From contig JAWCMT010000001.1 of NCBI GenBank assembly GCA_038849555.1, positions 88,682-152,681 on the forward strand: a stretch of 64,000 nucleotides of DNA. Direction: 5' to 3'. The position numbers and the translations under genes are program-made. The notes beneath the pieces were generated by a model. That model did no database searches. It was not told the DNA's origin and worked only from the letters and a program-made list of their open reading frames with translations. The DNA comes from JAOAIV01 sp038849555 (GTDB lineage: Archaea; Thermoproteota; Bathyarchaeia; Bathyarchaeales; Bathycorpusculaceae). Within the stretch, counting starts at the first letter, position 1; each line of letters opens with the position of its first letter. Shown in pieces: positions 52,374 through 60,630 of this stretch.

Positions 52374-52478
52374 GCCGGGATCTCCTAGCCAGGAAGGGAG
52401 CAAGCCTGGAGATGCCGCTAGGCACCTGGTAGCTTGTGGCCTCTCGGGGCCGCGTGGGTTCAAATCCCACTCCCGGCG
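52374..52478 (+). tRNA. tRNA-Ser(GGA) with 19-nt intron at 37/38
   Basis: Acceptor arms GCCGGGA (52374-52380) and TCCCGGC (52471-52477) pair fully, with discriminator G52478 and CC (no A) encoded. D stem TCC/GGA; T stem GTGGG/CCCAC with loop TTCAAAT. A long variable arm GGCC...GGCC marks a class II tRNA, and the anticodon GGA (52408-52410) gives Ser. The anticodon stem is CAAGC (52401-52405) and GCTTG (52432-52436). The intron is 52412-52430. Around it a bulge-helix-bulge forms: bulge AG|A, a 4-bp helix CTGG/CCTG with one U-U mismatch, bulge GT|A, and an inner stem TGCC/GGCA closed by GCTA. Splicing gives the loop CTGGAGA. EndA (28471-29025) is the expected nuclease. Confidence 0.95.
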
Positions 52479-52700
52479 CCTACAATTTGGATACAGCATT
52501 TTTCTCGGCTTGTAAGCATTTTACACTTAAGTTATGGCTGATTAGCAAAATAGCCCACAATCTGTTACACATAATAGATCATAGAACGTGTGGTCACCGA
52601 AATAGTGTGCACCATCCAATATCAGAATAGACAGATACGATTGGATACGTTTGACATGAAGCCTAAAAAAAGAAATGGGGGATTACGAATTTTTCTGAGG

Positions 52701-55226
52701 TTATTGATTCTTTCTCACCAGTATTATGACTGCAACAGCAATTGCGACTATTATGGCGATAGTGGAGACGGCGAAGTAAGTTTCGACTGGCGCTTGCGGC
52801 GCAGGCGTAGCTTCAGGTGCCGCAGGAGCGGGCGCTTCTTCTACGTATATGGCTGTTTCAGCAGACGAACCATAATAGGATTCTGAACCTGCAAAGGTAG
52901 CGATCACCGTATACTTACCAGGAACAGGCGGCTCAAAGGCTGCGCTGAAGAAGCCGCTGCTGTCGGTAGTAGCCGTAGCAACATCATAGCAGTTCCCGTT
53001 CGGATCAAGCACTGTAACAGTAACTTTGACACCCTTAACGTCAGTTGGTTTAGGCTTCTGCATGTAAACATACTCCATCCAGGCACTCATACTCTCGTCC
53101 GCAACAACTGGAACACCATTCGGGAAGCGCGCTGCAACGGCATATTCTTTAGTGCCAGGCGAGATATCGGTGACCATGCCTTTTACGAGAACTTTGCCGC
53201 CGTGCGTAGCGACTGCAGGCAACGCGTCAACTGTCACGGCTGTTGGGCCTTTGCCTATTGTGTAGACCTTGCCATCTAAGTAATTCAGCGCCGTAAGAAT
53301 ACCATCGGAAATTGCAGGGTTTCTTAGCCAGCCAGAAAGGCTCCAGATTAACTCTCCAGATGTTGCATTTATGCACCATAGTTTTCCGCCTCGCCAAGCA
53401 ACTGAGTCAGGTGAGTGCTCATCGTTTGCTACATAGATTTTGCCGTCAGCTATGGTAAAACCGTTATACGTAGGCCAGGAACCGTATACTGTTTCCACCC
53501 CAGCGTTGCCCATGTAGAAGTCCCAAGCTATTTTCCCTGTGTTTAAATCGTATGCATAGACATGCCCGCTGTAGCTTGTGGTGTAAACTTTGCCATATGC
53601 TATGTGGACTTGATAGGTAAATATGTCCCATGCTGAGGGCATGGGGTCGCTTACCCAAACTCTGTTTCCAGTTTTAATGTCAAAGCAATGCAACCGAAGC
53701 TCAGCTTCATCGAACAGCACGTACTTGCCTTCGCCGATAACCATTGGCGGCCTGAAGTAAGCAGAGTACAAATCTGTTCTATTCTGTGTCCAAAGCAGTT
53801 GACCCGTTTTAGCATCAAAAGCAGCGTCTATGGTTATGAACTGAGACTTATATTGACCAGCGGTTGAAACTCCAACGCGGTCTTGTGCAAGCAGATAGCC
53901 TTCGCCAACAACTGTAATGCTGGGATTTCCAGGTAAAGCTGGAACGGAAACATTCCATTGTATGCCCAAACGGCCATCGACAACAGCGCCTACTCTGGGG
54001 CTGTAGATGTTTCCGACTTCTCCGCCAGTCCATGGAAAAGCTCGGTGTATTGCCAAACTGGAGTTCCACAAGAGCAGCGATCTACGCGTATTATCAAGGT
54101 AGTATGAGAGAATCTCGCCGTTTTCTCCGAATATCGTTGAGCCTGCGCGGAATCGCGTAAGTCCTGCCCAAGTTATGTTGGTGATTGTAAATAGAAACCG
54201 GCCGGTGAATGCATCGTAGATTTTTGCGGTGGTATTCGTTACAGCTCCGGATACAGCCCATAGGTGCGCTATTAAGCCGTGCTCATTGGGATTCTCGATA
54301 GCGTATATCTGTGCAAAATTAATGCTTTCATTTGCTATAAACCATATCTCCTTGCCAGTGTATAGATCAATGCAATATGTACCGAAAATGTCTGCGCTTG
54401 ATGTTGGTGGATGATCAACGTATATTATTCTGCCTTCCAGTATCAAGGGGAGATAATATTGCTCATATGCCAGACCGGTGTAATATTTTTTGTCTTCGAA
54501 TGATCCGCCAGCAATACCGCCAAAGATTATTTGTTTTGTCCACAGAATATGTGGGCTTTGCGGCGCGGAAGTATATGGAGCAAAAGCGGTAGTTACGCAG
54601 AAATCGCGGATGGGTGTGTTATAGCATTGCATAAGCCAGTTGTCAGCCATTTTCCACCAGCCTTTATTCTCGGCGTAAATTGGTCGAGTCCAATATTCAG
54701 TTGGCAGAGGAATGTCTGGGAGTGGTTGAATACGTTCTGTCTGCACTGTAATTTCTACGATTTGGCTTTTACTTGGTCGGAAATAGTAGCTTGTGTTTGT
54801 TCGGTAGCCAAAGCCTGTCTGGGCAAAAGTGGTTGTGTTTATCCATTGGCCTGGAAATATTGCTTGAAATGTATATTTGCCCTCCATTGTCGGCGTATAG
54901 GTGAAGAAGAACCCTGAAGTTGACCATGCCTTAAAGGGTCCTTGGGTTTCTTTGCTGCCATCAGGTTTTGTTATTTCAACTGTATAGCCAGTAAAGAATT
55001 CACCCGTTACTACACCTGCTGCGGTTGGCGAGGTTTTATCCATCTGAACAGCGATTGACAATGTTTGACCAACGCCTACCGGATTCGGTGCAACTGAAAG
55101 GAACAAGTTCGTAGTAAGCTCAATGATTGGCTGGGCAGTAACTGCGCACATGCTTGCTGTCAGCATTAGCCAAGTTAAGGTAAGAGTCGTGGCAACAGCA
55201 GACAATTTAATAATTGCTTTTTGCAA
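52701..55226 (-). CDS. PQQ-type beta-propeller surface protein (intact paralogue)
   Basis: An 841-residue secreted protein with a signal peptide (about 1-32). It has an Ig-like N-terminal domain (about 35-160), a propeller with PQQ-like repeats (AFDAKTGQLLWTQ, CFDIKTGNRVWVS, YDLNTGKIAWDF, INATSGELIW), and a beta-sandwich domain (about 670-805, with RFPNGVPVVADESMSAWM and PPVPGKYTVIATFAGS). A Pro/Ala linker and one C-terminal membrane helix follow. It is thus an envelope-anchored outside protein; substrate or partner unknown. The TTG start follows GGAGGAG. It is the uninterrupted relative of the broken gene at 12286-14871. Confidence 0.85.
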   Translation of the reverse strand: MQKAIIKLSAVATTLTLTWLMLTASMCAVTAQPIIELTTNLFLSVAPNPVGVGQTLSIAVQMDKTSPTAAGVVTGEFFTGYTVEITKPDGSKETQGPFKAWSTSGFFFTYTPTMEGKYTFQAIFPGQWINTTTFAQTGFGYRTNTSYYFRPSKSQIVEITVQTERIQPLPDIPLPTEYWTRPIYAENKGWWKMADNWLMQCYNTPIRDFCVTTAFAPYTSAPQSPHILWTKQIIFGGIAGGSFEDKKYYTGLAYEQYYLPLILEGRIIYVDHPPTSSADIFGTYCIDLYTGKEIWFIANESINFAQIYAIENPNEHGLIAHLWAVSGAVTNTTAKIYDAFTGRFLFTITNITWAGLTRFRAGSTIFGENGEILSYYLDNTRRSLLLWNSSLAIHRAFPWTGGEVGNIYSPRVGAVVDGRLGIQWNVSVPALPGNPSITVVGEGYLLAQDRVGVSTAGQYKSQFITIDAAFDAKTGQLLWTQNRTDLYSAYFRPPMVIGEGKYVLFDEAELRLHCFDIKTGNRVWVSDPMPSAWDIFTYQVHIAYGKVYTTSYSGHVYAYDLNTGKIAWDFYMGNAGVETVYGSWPTYNGFTIADGKIYVANDEHSPDSVAWRGGKLWCINATSGELIWSLSGWLRNPAISDGILTALNYLDGKVYTIGKGPTAVTVDALPAVATHGGKVLVKGMVTDISPGTKEYAVAARFPNGVPVVADESMSAWMEYVYMQKPKPTDVKGVKVTVTVLDPNGNCYDVATATTDSSGFFSAAFEPPVPGKYTVIATFAGSESYYGSSAETAIYVEEAPAPAAPEATPAPQAPVETYFAVSTIAIIVAIAVAVIILVRKNQ

Positions 55227-55363
55227 TTCCTATTCTCCTCCAGCACCTTCTTTAAGGTAGAATGCTTATAAAATTTTTGAAATCTAATCCTTTGCCTTTT
55301 TTAGAAAAAGATAAAGCTATAGGCAAATCATGATTTAACTTTCCAAATGTTCTTTGAAAGGAG

Positions 55364-55622
55364 CTATTTACATTGCAGTTTCCGCGTTTTTCTCTTTTTT
55401 ATGCGTTCTTTGGTAAATTCCTCCTCCGTTTTAGTAGTCTCTACGGAGGCGATTACTTCCAAATCTGTTTGCACCTTGACTAAACTTGCTCGTAAAGAAC
55501 ACGTGAATGCAAATGCCTTGCGCTTCCCGCATAAAGGCCTTCTCGCCGTCTGCCCTTAAGTATTCCCAGATTAATGCGCATTTCTCCTTGATGGCACGCA
55601 GATAATAGAATAACGCCGTATA
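55364..55622 (-). pseudogene. Possible frameshifted remnant of a small gene
   Basis: The 581-bp stretch 55227-55807 has no intact gene. On the minus strand one frame reads YYLRAIKEKCALIWEYLRAD and then GEKAFMREAQGICIH without a start. One base out of frame, just after, another reads SLVKVQTDLEVIASVETTKT and EEEFTKERIKKRKTRK to a TAG at 55364. Both pieces look protein-like in composition and follow one another directly, which fits a decayed or frameshifted gene. This is a judgement by eye and may be chance. Confidence 0.3.
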
Positions 55623-55807
55623 CTAAGTCATTGCCCATTACGAGCTGACAATAAATGCAAGCTTGAGAAGTAAAAAGCGGATTTTTATCGTCGGCATGAA
55701 TGCTGAGATCAAATAAATAGTTCAATCGTTATTAATCAATTTGCACTGACAAAGGTTTGCTTATTATAAGTTAATTGAAAAAGAAAAAATGAGATGATTA
55801 TTGCAGA

Positions 55808-56611
55808 CTAATGCTTCTTTTTTGAATGTAGGTATAAGCCACTAACGGTGAGGATTATTATAGCAACAGTTGCAATTCCAGCGTAGATATATACTGTATC
55901 TATGCCATTGTTCATTGCTTCTGCAGCATCTTCAGCGGCTGTTACATCTTCGATTTCAGCTACAGTCCATGTGGAGAAGTGGTCAGTATTGCATACTAGG
56001 TAGCCTTCTTGATCCATGTAGCTTGGTACTGCTTCCCATTCAGCGCGTGTCCTGTTCCAGTACATCCATGTGAGCCTTGAAACGTTAACTTCCCTATTAA
56101 GCTCTTGATTGAGTTCTGTCTGGTTAATGTAAAGGCGTATCTGCGCACGTAGCTGCAATGTAGCATTAGGTTCGATGCCCAAATAGAAGTTGAGGGTCCG
56201 CTCCATTACCCGCGCGCCTTCAAGCGGCGAACCACTCACATTCATTGTAAGCGTCATCGTCTGGTTCGCGTCTATTGAAAACCCAAAGAGCTTAGGCTTC
56301 ACTGTGGGATCCACGGTAACAACCAAACTGCAGTTTCTGGTGCAATTCATCAGCATAGTTGTGTTTCTGTAACAGAACAACGCGGGCTCTCCTGCTCTAA
56401 CCTGTTCCATTTCAGCCACAGGCGTTATTTCAGTTTTATTATATTGCACAGCATTGTCAGGGACGCCTGGAACGCCAAATTTTCCACCAGTAGCGCCTTG
56501 TCCAGCGCCGCCAGACGCCAAGCATAGTGGTGCGAAATACAACGCCATCAGCAGGGCAATGACGGAAGCGCCGAGTTTTGTCCGATTTTTCACGAGATGT
56601 GCGTTTATCAT
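55808..56611 (-). CDS. Secreted, C-terminally anchored protein of unknown function
   Basis: A 267-residue protein with a signal peptide (about 10-33), many N-glycosylation sequons (NTT, NCT, NQT, NAT, NVS, NRT), two nearby Cys (CTRNC), and a C-terminal membrane helix (about 241-261) ending in SKKKH. No family recognised. The stretch WMYWNRTRAEWEAVPSYMDQ followed by STWTVAE resembles the end of PGF-type archaeal surface domains, but weakly. The start is ATG 56611 or GTG 56593. Its upstream DNA shares a conserved block with that of the 57689-58732 gene, which suggests co-regulation. Confidence 0.7.
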   Translation of the reverse strand: MINAHLVKNRTKLGASVIALLMALYFAPLCLASGGAGQGATGGKFGVPGVPDNAVQYNKTEITPVAEMEQVRAGEPALFCYRNTTMLMNCTRNCSLVVTVDPTVKPKLFGFSIDANQTMTLTMNVSGSPLEGARVMERTLNFYLGIEPNATLQLRAQIRLYINQTELNQELNREVNVSRLTWMYWNRTRAEWEAVPSYMDQEGYLVCNTDHFSTWTVAEIEDVTAAEDAAEAMNNGIDTVYIYAGIATVAIIILTVSGLYLHSKKKH

Positions 56612-56649
56612 TTCAAATCACTTGGCAATTATAATGCTAAAAGTTAGGC

Positions 56650-56700
56650 TTAAGGGACACTGTGAGAAAAGCATTTCAAAAGTAGGAATGCTCGTTTCAA
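56650..56700. promoter_or_regulatory. Shared regulatory block between the 55808 and 56775 genes
   Basis: On the minus strand TTTGAAATGC (56671-56680), TTTTCTCACAGTG and TCCCTTAA (56650-56657) align with the block upstream of the 57689 gene over about 31 bases, with about 24 matches. A second part, GTTTCAA with GAATGC (56686-56700), echoes the GAAACGAGC half-sites there. It lies in the divergent promoter of a surface-protein gene and a membrane-bound regulator gene. Confidence 0.5.
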
Positions 56701-56774
56701 CTTTTTCAAAGTGCCATGTATACTTAATACATAAGAATTATAATTACAAATAAGTAATTCAACATGCGATAGAA

Positions 56775-57659
56775 ATGAAGCTCCGCGACAAAGCAGTTAC
56801 ACTCGTAGCTTTAATGATGATAGCATTACTTGCAGTTACTATTACTAAAGTCGCGGCGCAAGACCAGTTTAAAGTGGAATCCATAAGGCTCACCTTATAC
56901 AGGGACGGTTTGGTTCATGTTACACAAACATTAGTTGTAGACGAGTTGGCTCCAGAGATAGCCATGCCTCTTTTATCTTCATCAATTGAGAACATAATTG
57001 TGCTTGACGAAAACCAGACGCTGGTGGATTATGAAGTAAACGGCGACAAAATGACCATTCTAACGTTGGGAGCAAAAAGCATTTCAATTGAATATGATAC
57101 GCTTGCGCTTACGAAAAAAGAAGCGGAAGTGTGGACTCTTGTCGTAACTACACCTTACAACTTAACGGTTTCTCTACCTCAAAATGCAACGCTGATTTAT
57201 CTAAGTGAGATGCCAGCTGCAATAGACATAGGCGGCACAAGAATCGTTCTGTCATTACATCCCGGCAGATGGGAGATAAGCTATGTTCTGCCAGTACTGC
57301 CAGAAGCCGAAAACAAAAGCAAGGATGCATCTTTGACTGCAATTCCGATTGAATACTTAATCTTAGCCATAATCGCGGTAACTGCCGCTGCTCTTTCAGC
57401 AGTATTAATTATTATACGGCGAAGAGGACCTAATGTTGAAAAAATACTGAAAGCAAATCCCCAGTTAAAGCAGGAAGATAAAGAAGTAATAGAGTTTCTA
57501 GCGGAAAAGGGTGGCAAAGCTTTCGAGGCAGAGATAAGAGAACGGTTTCCAGACATGCCGCGGACAAGCCTTTGGAGACTGGTGAGAAGGCTAGAGAGGC
57601 TAGAGATAGTTGAAATAAGAAGGATCGGGCTGGAGAACCAAGTCGAACTTAAAAAATAG
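56775..57659 (+). CDS. Membrane-bound winged-helix regulator with outside sensor domain
   Basis: A 294-residue protein. An N-terminal signal/anchor (about 8-28) is followed by a beta-rich outside domain (about 30-185), one membrane helix (about 192-217) and a cytoplasmic winged helix (about 230-294: EDKEVIEFLAEKGGKAFEAE, MPRTSLWRLVRRLERLEIVE). The C-terminal part matches the MarR/IclR-like HTH seen at the end of many archaeal membrane regulators. It should sense an envelope signal and bind DNA near the membrane. The flanking divergent and downstream genes for secreted proteins share upstream motifs and are its likely targets. Confidence 0.8.
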   Translation: MKLRDKAVTLVALMMIALLAVTITKVAAQDQFKVESIRLTLYRDGLVHVTQTLVVDELAPEIAMPLLSSSIENIIVLDENQTLVDYEVNGDKMTILTLGAKSISIEYDTLALTKKEAEVWTLVVTTPYNLTVSLPQNATLIYLSEMPAAIDIGGTRIVLSLHPGRWEISYVLPVLPEAENKSKDASLTAIPIEYLILAIIAVTAAALSAVLIIIRRRGPNVEKILKANPQLKQEDKEVIEFLAEKGGKAFEAEIRERFPDMPRTSLWRLVRRLERLEIVEIRRIGLENQVELKK

Positions 57660-57688
57660 AGAGACGCTCTCTCGATTCCAGTTTGTTT

Positions 57689-58729
57689 TTAAGGTTTGCC
57701 GCCGCTGCCGTACCCGTAGCCACCGCTCATACCGCCATTACTTGAGCCTGAACCGCTGCCGCCGCCACTGCCCGAGCCAGAACCGCTATGATATCGGTTC
57801 ATTTCTTGTGTGAGCGCTTGATTCATCTCCTGAACCATTTGCCCAATAGCTTCTAATTCTTGCAATGTGCCTTGGAGATCTGCTTTGCCTTGAGCCTCTT
57901 GAATTCTATGCTCCAATGTTTCCATGAACTGGTTTTCGCTTTGGTAACCAAGAGAGTTAAGAGCGGCTGTGAAGTCGATTCCAGTTTGGTTGCCCTGTCT
58001 AAATCGTTCTCTAATCATTTCTCGGACTCCTTCGCAGTAGCCGTAGATTCGCCACGTGTTAGATTCCGTGGCTTCTGCTTTCAAGTAGACATAAACTTGA
58101 GAGAGTAGTTCCTTCGCCTCCTTTAGTCTTGAAATAACCTCAGCAGCATTGCCTTCCAAAAGCAGTGCTCTAGCAGCGTTTATGTCTAATAGCGCCTCAG
58201 CGTCATCAAGTAGTTGCTTAATCTCATCGGGCGCATCTTCAGGTAGAATCGCATTCAAACGGTCTATTCGTTGCAGTTGGCGTGTGATAGCGTCCAATAA
58301 TCCTTGATTGTCAATTAGCTGCCCTTTCTGAAGCCCTGCTTTCTCAAGGATTATGTGTATGGAGCTGAAAACTTCTCTGAAAATACGTAACGCTTCAGTT
58401 GCATAGTCGATAGCTACATCGTAATCAGTTGTTTCAAGCGCATCATGCGCTTCGGTCAGGTTTCCCAAGCCTTCGTTGTAAAGCGTGACGTTGCCTTCCA
58501 ACTCATCGATAAGATTTACTTCTTCGATTTTTTGCAGCGCAGTCTCATTTGCATACACAAGATCTATTAGGTTTTTAACTTGCTGGCCGGCGCTGTCAGC
58601 GATTTTAACTAGCGCTTCCGCGGGCTGTAGCTGAATTTGAGCTTGCCCAAGGAATGCAGTGGATGCCGGAGTAGCTGCTATGACAAGGGATGCCGCTATT
58701 AATAGCACAGTAAGTTGCTTTTTGTTCAT
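57689..58729 (-). CDS. Secreted helical protein with Gly/Ser-rich C-terminus
   Basis: A 346-residue protein with a signal peptide (about 1-26), then about 280 residues of helices with heptad-like runs (AVDYATEALRIF-like DVAIDYATEALRIFREVFSS, ISRLKEAKELLSQVYVYLKA). Its C-terminal 35 residues are almost only Gly, Ser and Tyr. No membrane anchor is seen at the end. No family recognised. ATG 58729 is preferred over GTG 58732. A TATA box CTATAATTAT (58758-58767) and an upstream inverted repeat belong to its promoter. Confidence 0.72.
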   Translation of the reverse strand: MNKKQLTVLLIAASLVIAATPASTAFLGQAQIQLQPAEALVKIADSAGQQVKNLIDLVYANETALQKIEEVNLIDELEGNVTLYNEGLGNLTEAHDALETTDYDVAIDYATEALRIFREVFSSIHIILEKAGLQKGQLIDNQGLLDAITRQLQRIDRLNAILPEDAPDEIKQLLDDAEALLDINAARALLLEGNAAEVISRLKEAKELLSQVYVYLKAEATESNTWRIYGYCEGVREMIRERFRQGNQTGIDFTAALNSLGYQSENQFMETLEHRIQEAQGKADLQGTLQELEAIGQMVQEMNQALTQEMNRYHSGSGSGSGGGSGSGSSNGGMSGGYGYGSGGKP

Positions 58730-58767
58730 CACTTTAAATCACAACTAATACAGTAGCATAATTATAG

Positions 58768-58809
58768 TTAAGGGATACTGCGAAACGAGCGTTTCAGAAT
58801 CTGAAACGC
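58768..58809. promoter_or_regulatory. Operator with perfect 10-bp inverted repeat
   Basis: Arms GCGTTTCAGA (58789-58798) and TCTGAAACGC (58800-58809) flank a single A. An overlapping smaller palindrome GAAACG-AG-CGTTTC lies at 58782-58795. TTAAGGGATACTG (58768-58780) joins these to the TATA box of the 57689-58729 gene. The block is similar to 56650-56680. It is the best candidate binding site for the membrane-bound regulator at 56775. Confidence 0.65.
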
Positions 58810-58875
58810 CATTACTACCATTAAAGCTGCTGGTGGCCGTTGAAAATCAGTTAAAGTTTGGGCAGGAGGAAAGCT

Positions 58876-59226
58876 TTATTTGTCATCTACACCCAAGAAC
58901 GCTCTGATTGCCGCCACAATTTTTTGCAGTTCTTTTTCGCTTAAAGGCGGCTCATATGGAATGCGGAGCACTTCCCAACCTTTTTCTTCAAGCAGCACGC
59001 GGATTTCCTCGTCGCGCTCCTGCTGCTTATCGCTTGAGTGAGCTTGCATGCCGTCGAGGTAGACGGCTTTGCGCTTGTCAAGCCAGCAGAAATCAGGAAT
59101 TGTCGCCTTAAGCACGATGGGTTTCTGCGTTACCATGCCTTTGGTTAGACCAGCAGCGCTTAGCGCCTTGAACAAGTCTATTTCGGCGTTGCTGACTTTT
59201 GGGTGCATGTTCCTCTTGAAGCTCAA
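58876..59226 (-). CDS. DUF559-like (Vsr-related) nuclease-fold protein
   Basis: A 116-residue protein with the PD-(D/E)XK-like pattern of DUF559 proteins: ATIPDFCWLDKRKAVYLDGM, then HSSDKQQERDEEIRVLLEEK and GWEVLRIPYEPPLSEKEL. The first Asp (PDF) and the YLDG strand stand at the usual catalytic places, but the common Glu (E-x-D-G) is Tyr-Leu. Function is unknown; such genes are often near mobile or repair genes, but here the neighbours are surface and coiled-coil proteins. ATG 59226 or 59208 (MHPKVSNAE). Confidence 0.75.
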   Translation of the reverse strand: MSFKRNMHPKVSNAEIDLFKALSAAGLTKGMVTQKPIVLKATIPDFCWLDKRKAVYLDGMQAHSSDKQQERDEEIRVLLEEKGWEVLRIPYEPPLSEKELQKIVAAIRAFLGVDDK

Positions 59227-59414
59227 ATTTTATCCACTCGACTTCATTTAGAGAATAACGGGGTCCTTAATAACTTTCAGGCACGGTTCAGCCTGTGCGA
59301 TTCGTTTCTGCCAGCAATTTTTTTACGGTGTGTTCGAAGTCTGATTTGGAATACGAATTATGTTTTCATAAAATTATTTTTCTTACTCTATTATCGTTGT
59401 AAGCTTGATGCAAA

Positions 59415-59843
59415 ATGAGCACAAAAAAAGAACTTGAAGAATTGCAGGCAATGAGAAAGGAACTTGAGGCAGAGGCACGCTCTCTCCAAGAGAAACAAAA
59501 AGAATTAGAAAACGCACTACGGGCGCTTGAAGAAAAAGTTATAGCTGAGGAACTAAAAAGAGAAAAAGCGATAATTGAAGAACTGAGAAACCGCAATAAG
59601 GCTGCCAAAGAAGCCATAGAGCAGATGGAAGCAAAGAAGAAAGAGCTTGAAGCAAAACTGCAGCAGCAAGCGCCACCAGCAGAAACAGTCCCTTCCGAGA
59701 TTGAGGAAGAAACAGAAGAAGCACCACTTGAAGAAGAAGCACCTGTTGAAAACGAAGATGCAATCACCTTTACAGTTGTAGAAAGCGAAGTCTCAGCCGA
59801 AAGCTCCAAAAAACAAGAAAAAAAGAAACGCCGATTCTTCTAA
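59415..59843 (+). CDS. Coiled-coil protein with acidic tail
   Basis: A 142-residue protein. Residues about 3-80 are a long charged coiled coil (ELEAEARSLQEKQKELENAL, KREKAIIEELRNRNKAAKEA). Then come a Pro/Glu-rich acidic part (about 85-115) and a basic end KKQEKKKRRFF. No enzymatic motif and no membrane helix. It may be a scaffold; the function is unknown. Confidence 0.65.
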   Translation: MSTKKELEELQAMRKELEAEARSLQEKQKELENALRALEEKVIAEELKREKAIIEELRNRNKAAKEAIEQMEAKKKELEAKLQQQAPPAETVPSEIEEETEEAPLEEEAPVENEDAITFTVVESEVSAESSKKQEKKKRRFF

Positions 59844-59973
59844 AGCAACACACGCTTCAAAAGCATTGTTTTTGTGCAGTTTAGCGAAAATCAAGTGGCT
59901 AAGTACTAAATTTAACTTATCTGCAGCCGAACACAGAAACAATAAACATGAAAGGGCTATTGTTTCATAGTGC

Positions 59974-60198
59974 TTATTTGCTGGGCAACTCAGCTTCTTC
60001 AAGCACCACAGGTACGAAGTGGACATACTCTTCCTTTTGAGATGAAGGCTGCTTCGACGCTCGTCTTTCCCTTTGGTGACCAATCCAGTATAAGCCCCAC
60101 CCAACTATCCATAGGAAGATAACTGCGGGAAGAAGTAAAAGTATAACAGCTCTGCTTCGTTTACGCTCTTTTCCAAATAGTTTCAACAAAGCACCCAA
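59974..60198 (-). CDS. Small single-pass membrane protein
   Basis: A 74-residue protein with a basic N-terminus (GKERKRSR), one strong membrane helix (about 17-39, LLLLPAVIFLWIVGWGLYWI) and a polar C-terminus. The start is a TTG near 60198 or 60186. A TATA-like TTTATATACC at about 60208-60217 supports transcription. No family recognised. Confidence 0.5.
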   Translation of the reverse strand: MGALLKLFGKERKRSRAVILLLLPAVIFLWIVGWGLYWIGHQRERRASKQPSSQKEEYVHFVPVVLEEAELPSK

Positions 60199-60338
60199 GG
60201 TAAAGAGGTATATAAAACATGAAATAAGCTTTATTTACTATTAATATAGACTCCCAATCAGTTTCTATTAAGTCGAAACAGCGGTAAATCGTAGCTGCCA
60301 AAAGCTGGGTAATAAAAAAAGAGGGGCAAGTGTTGCGC

Positions 60339-60512
60339 CTATTGCTTCTTGGTTTTTGGTTTAGCCTTCGTCTGTGCCTTCGCAGCTTCCTTAACGGGTT
60401 TCATGGGCACTCCGCAGCAGAGTATCTCAACTGGCTCGCAGCCACAAGGGTCTTCAACTAAGACTATTAGGCCGCATTCTTCACACTTGTATTTTTCACC
60501 TTTTTTCGCCAA
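60339..60512 (-). CDS. Desulforedoxin-like small iron-sulfur protein
   Basis: A 57-residue protein missed by length cut-offs. After TTG 60512 (GGTG site upstream) it reads KYKCEECGLIVLVEDPCGCE, then PVEILCCGVPMKPVKEAA, and a Lys/Ala-rich tail. CxxC followed by a CCG(x)PM motif is the Fe(Cys)4 site of desulforedoxin and of the N-terminal domain of desulfoferrodoxin. The added CGC in the middle is unusual. A role in oxidative-stress electron transfer is inferred from the family. Confidence 0.7.
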   Translation of the reverse strand: MAKKGEKYKCEECGLIVLVEDPCGCEPVEILCCGVPMKPVKEAAKAQTKAKPKTKKQ

Positions 60513-60630
60513 AAATCAGCACCAACCACAAGACGGCAACATATATTTCTGCAAATATTCTGATATAAAGGTATCCAAAGCCACGTTATATTAAAAGGAG
60601 AAATGCATTAAAGCAATCTCTGCAGAAAAG

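Noticed and set aside
59366..59809. 147-residue Ser/Phe-rich frame antisense to the coiled-coil gene
   Set aside because: It is the complement of a Glu/Lys/Ala-rich coiled coil; low complexity and no start signal.
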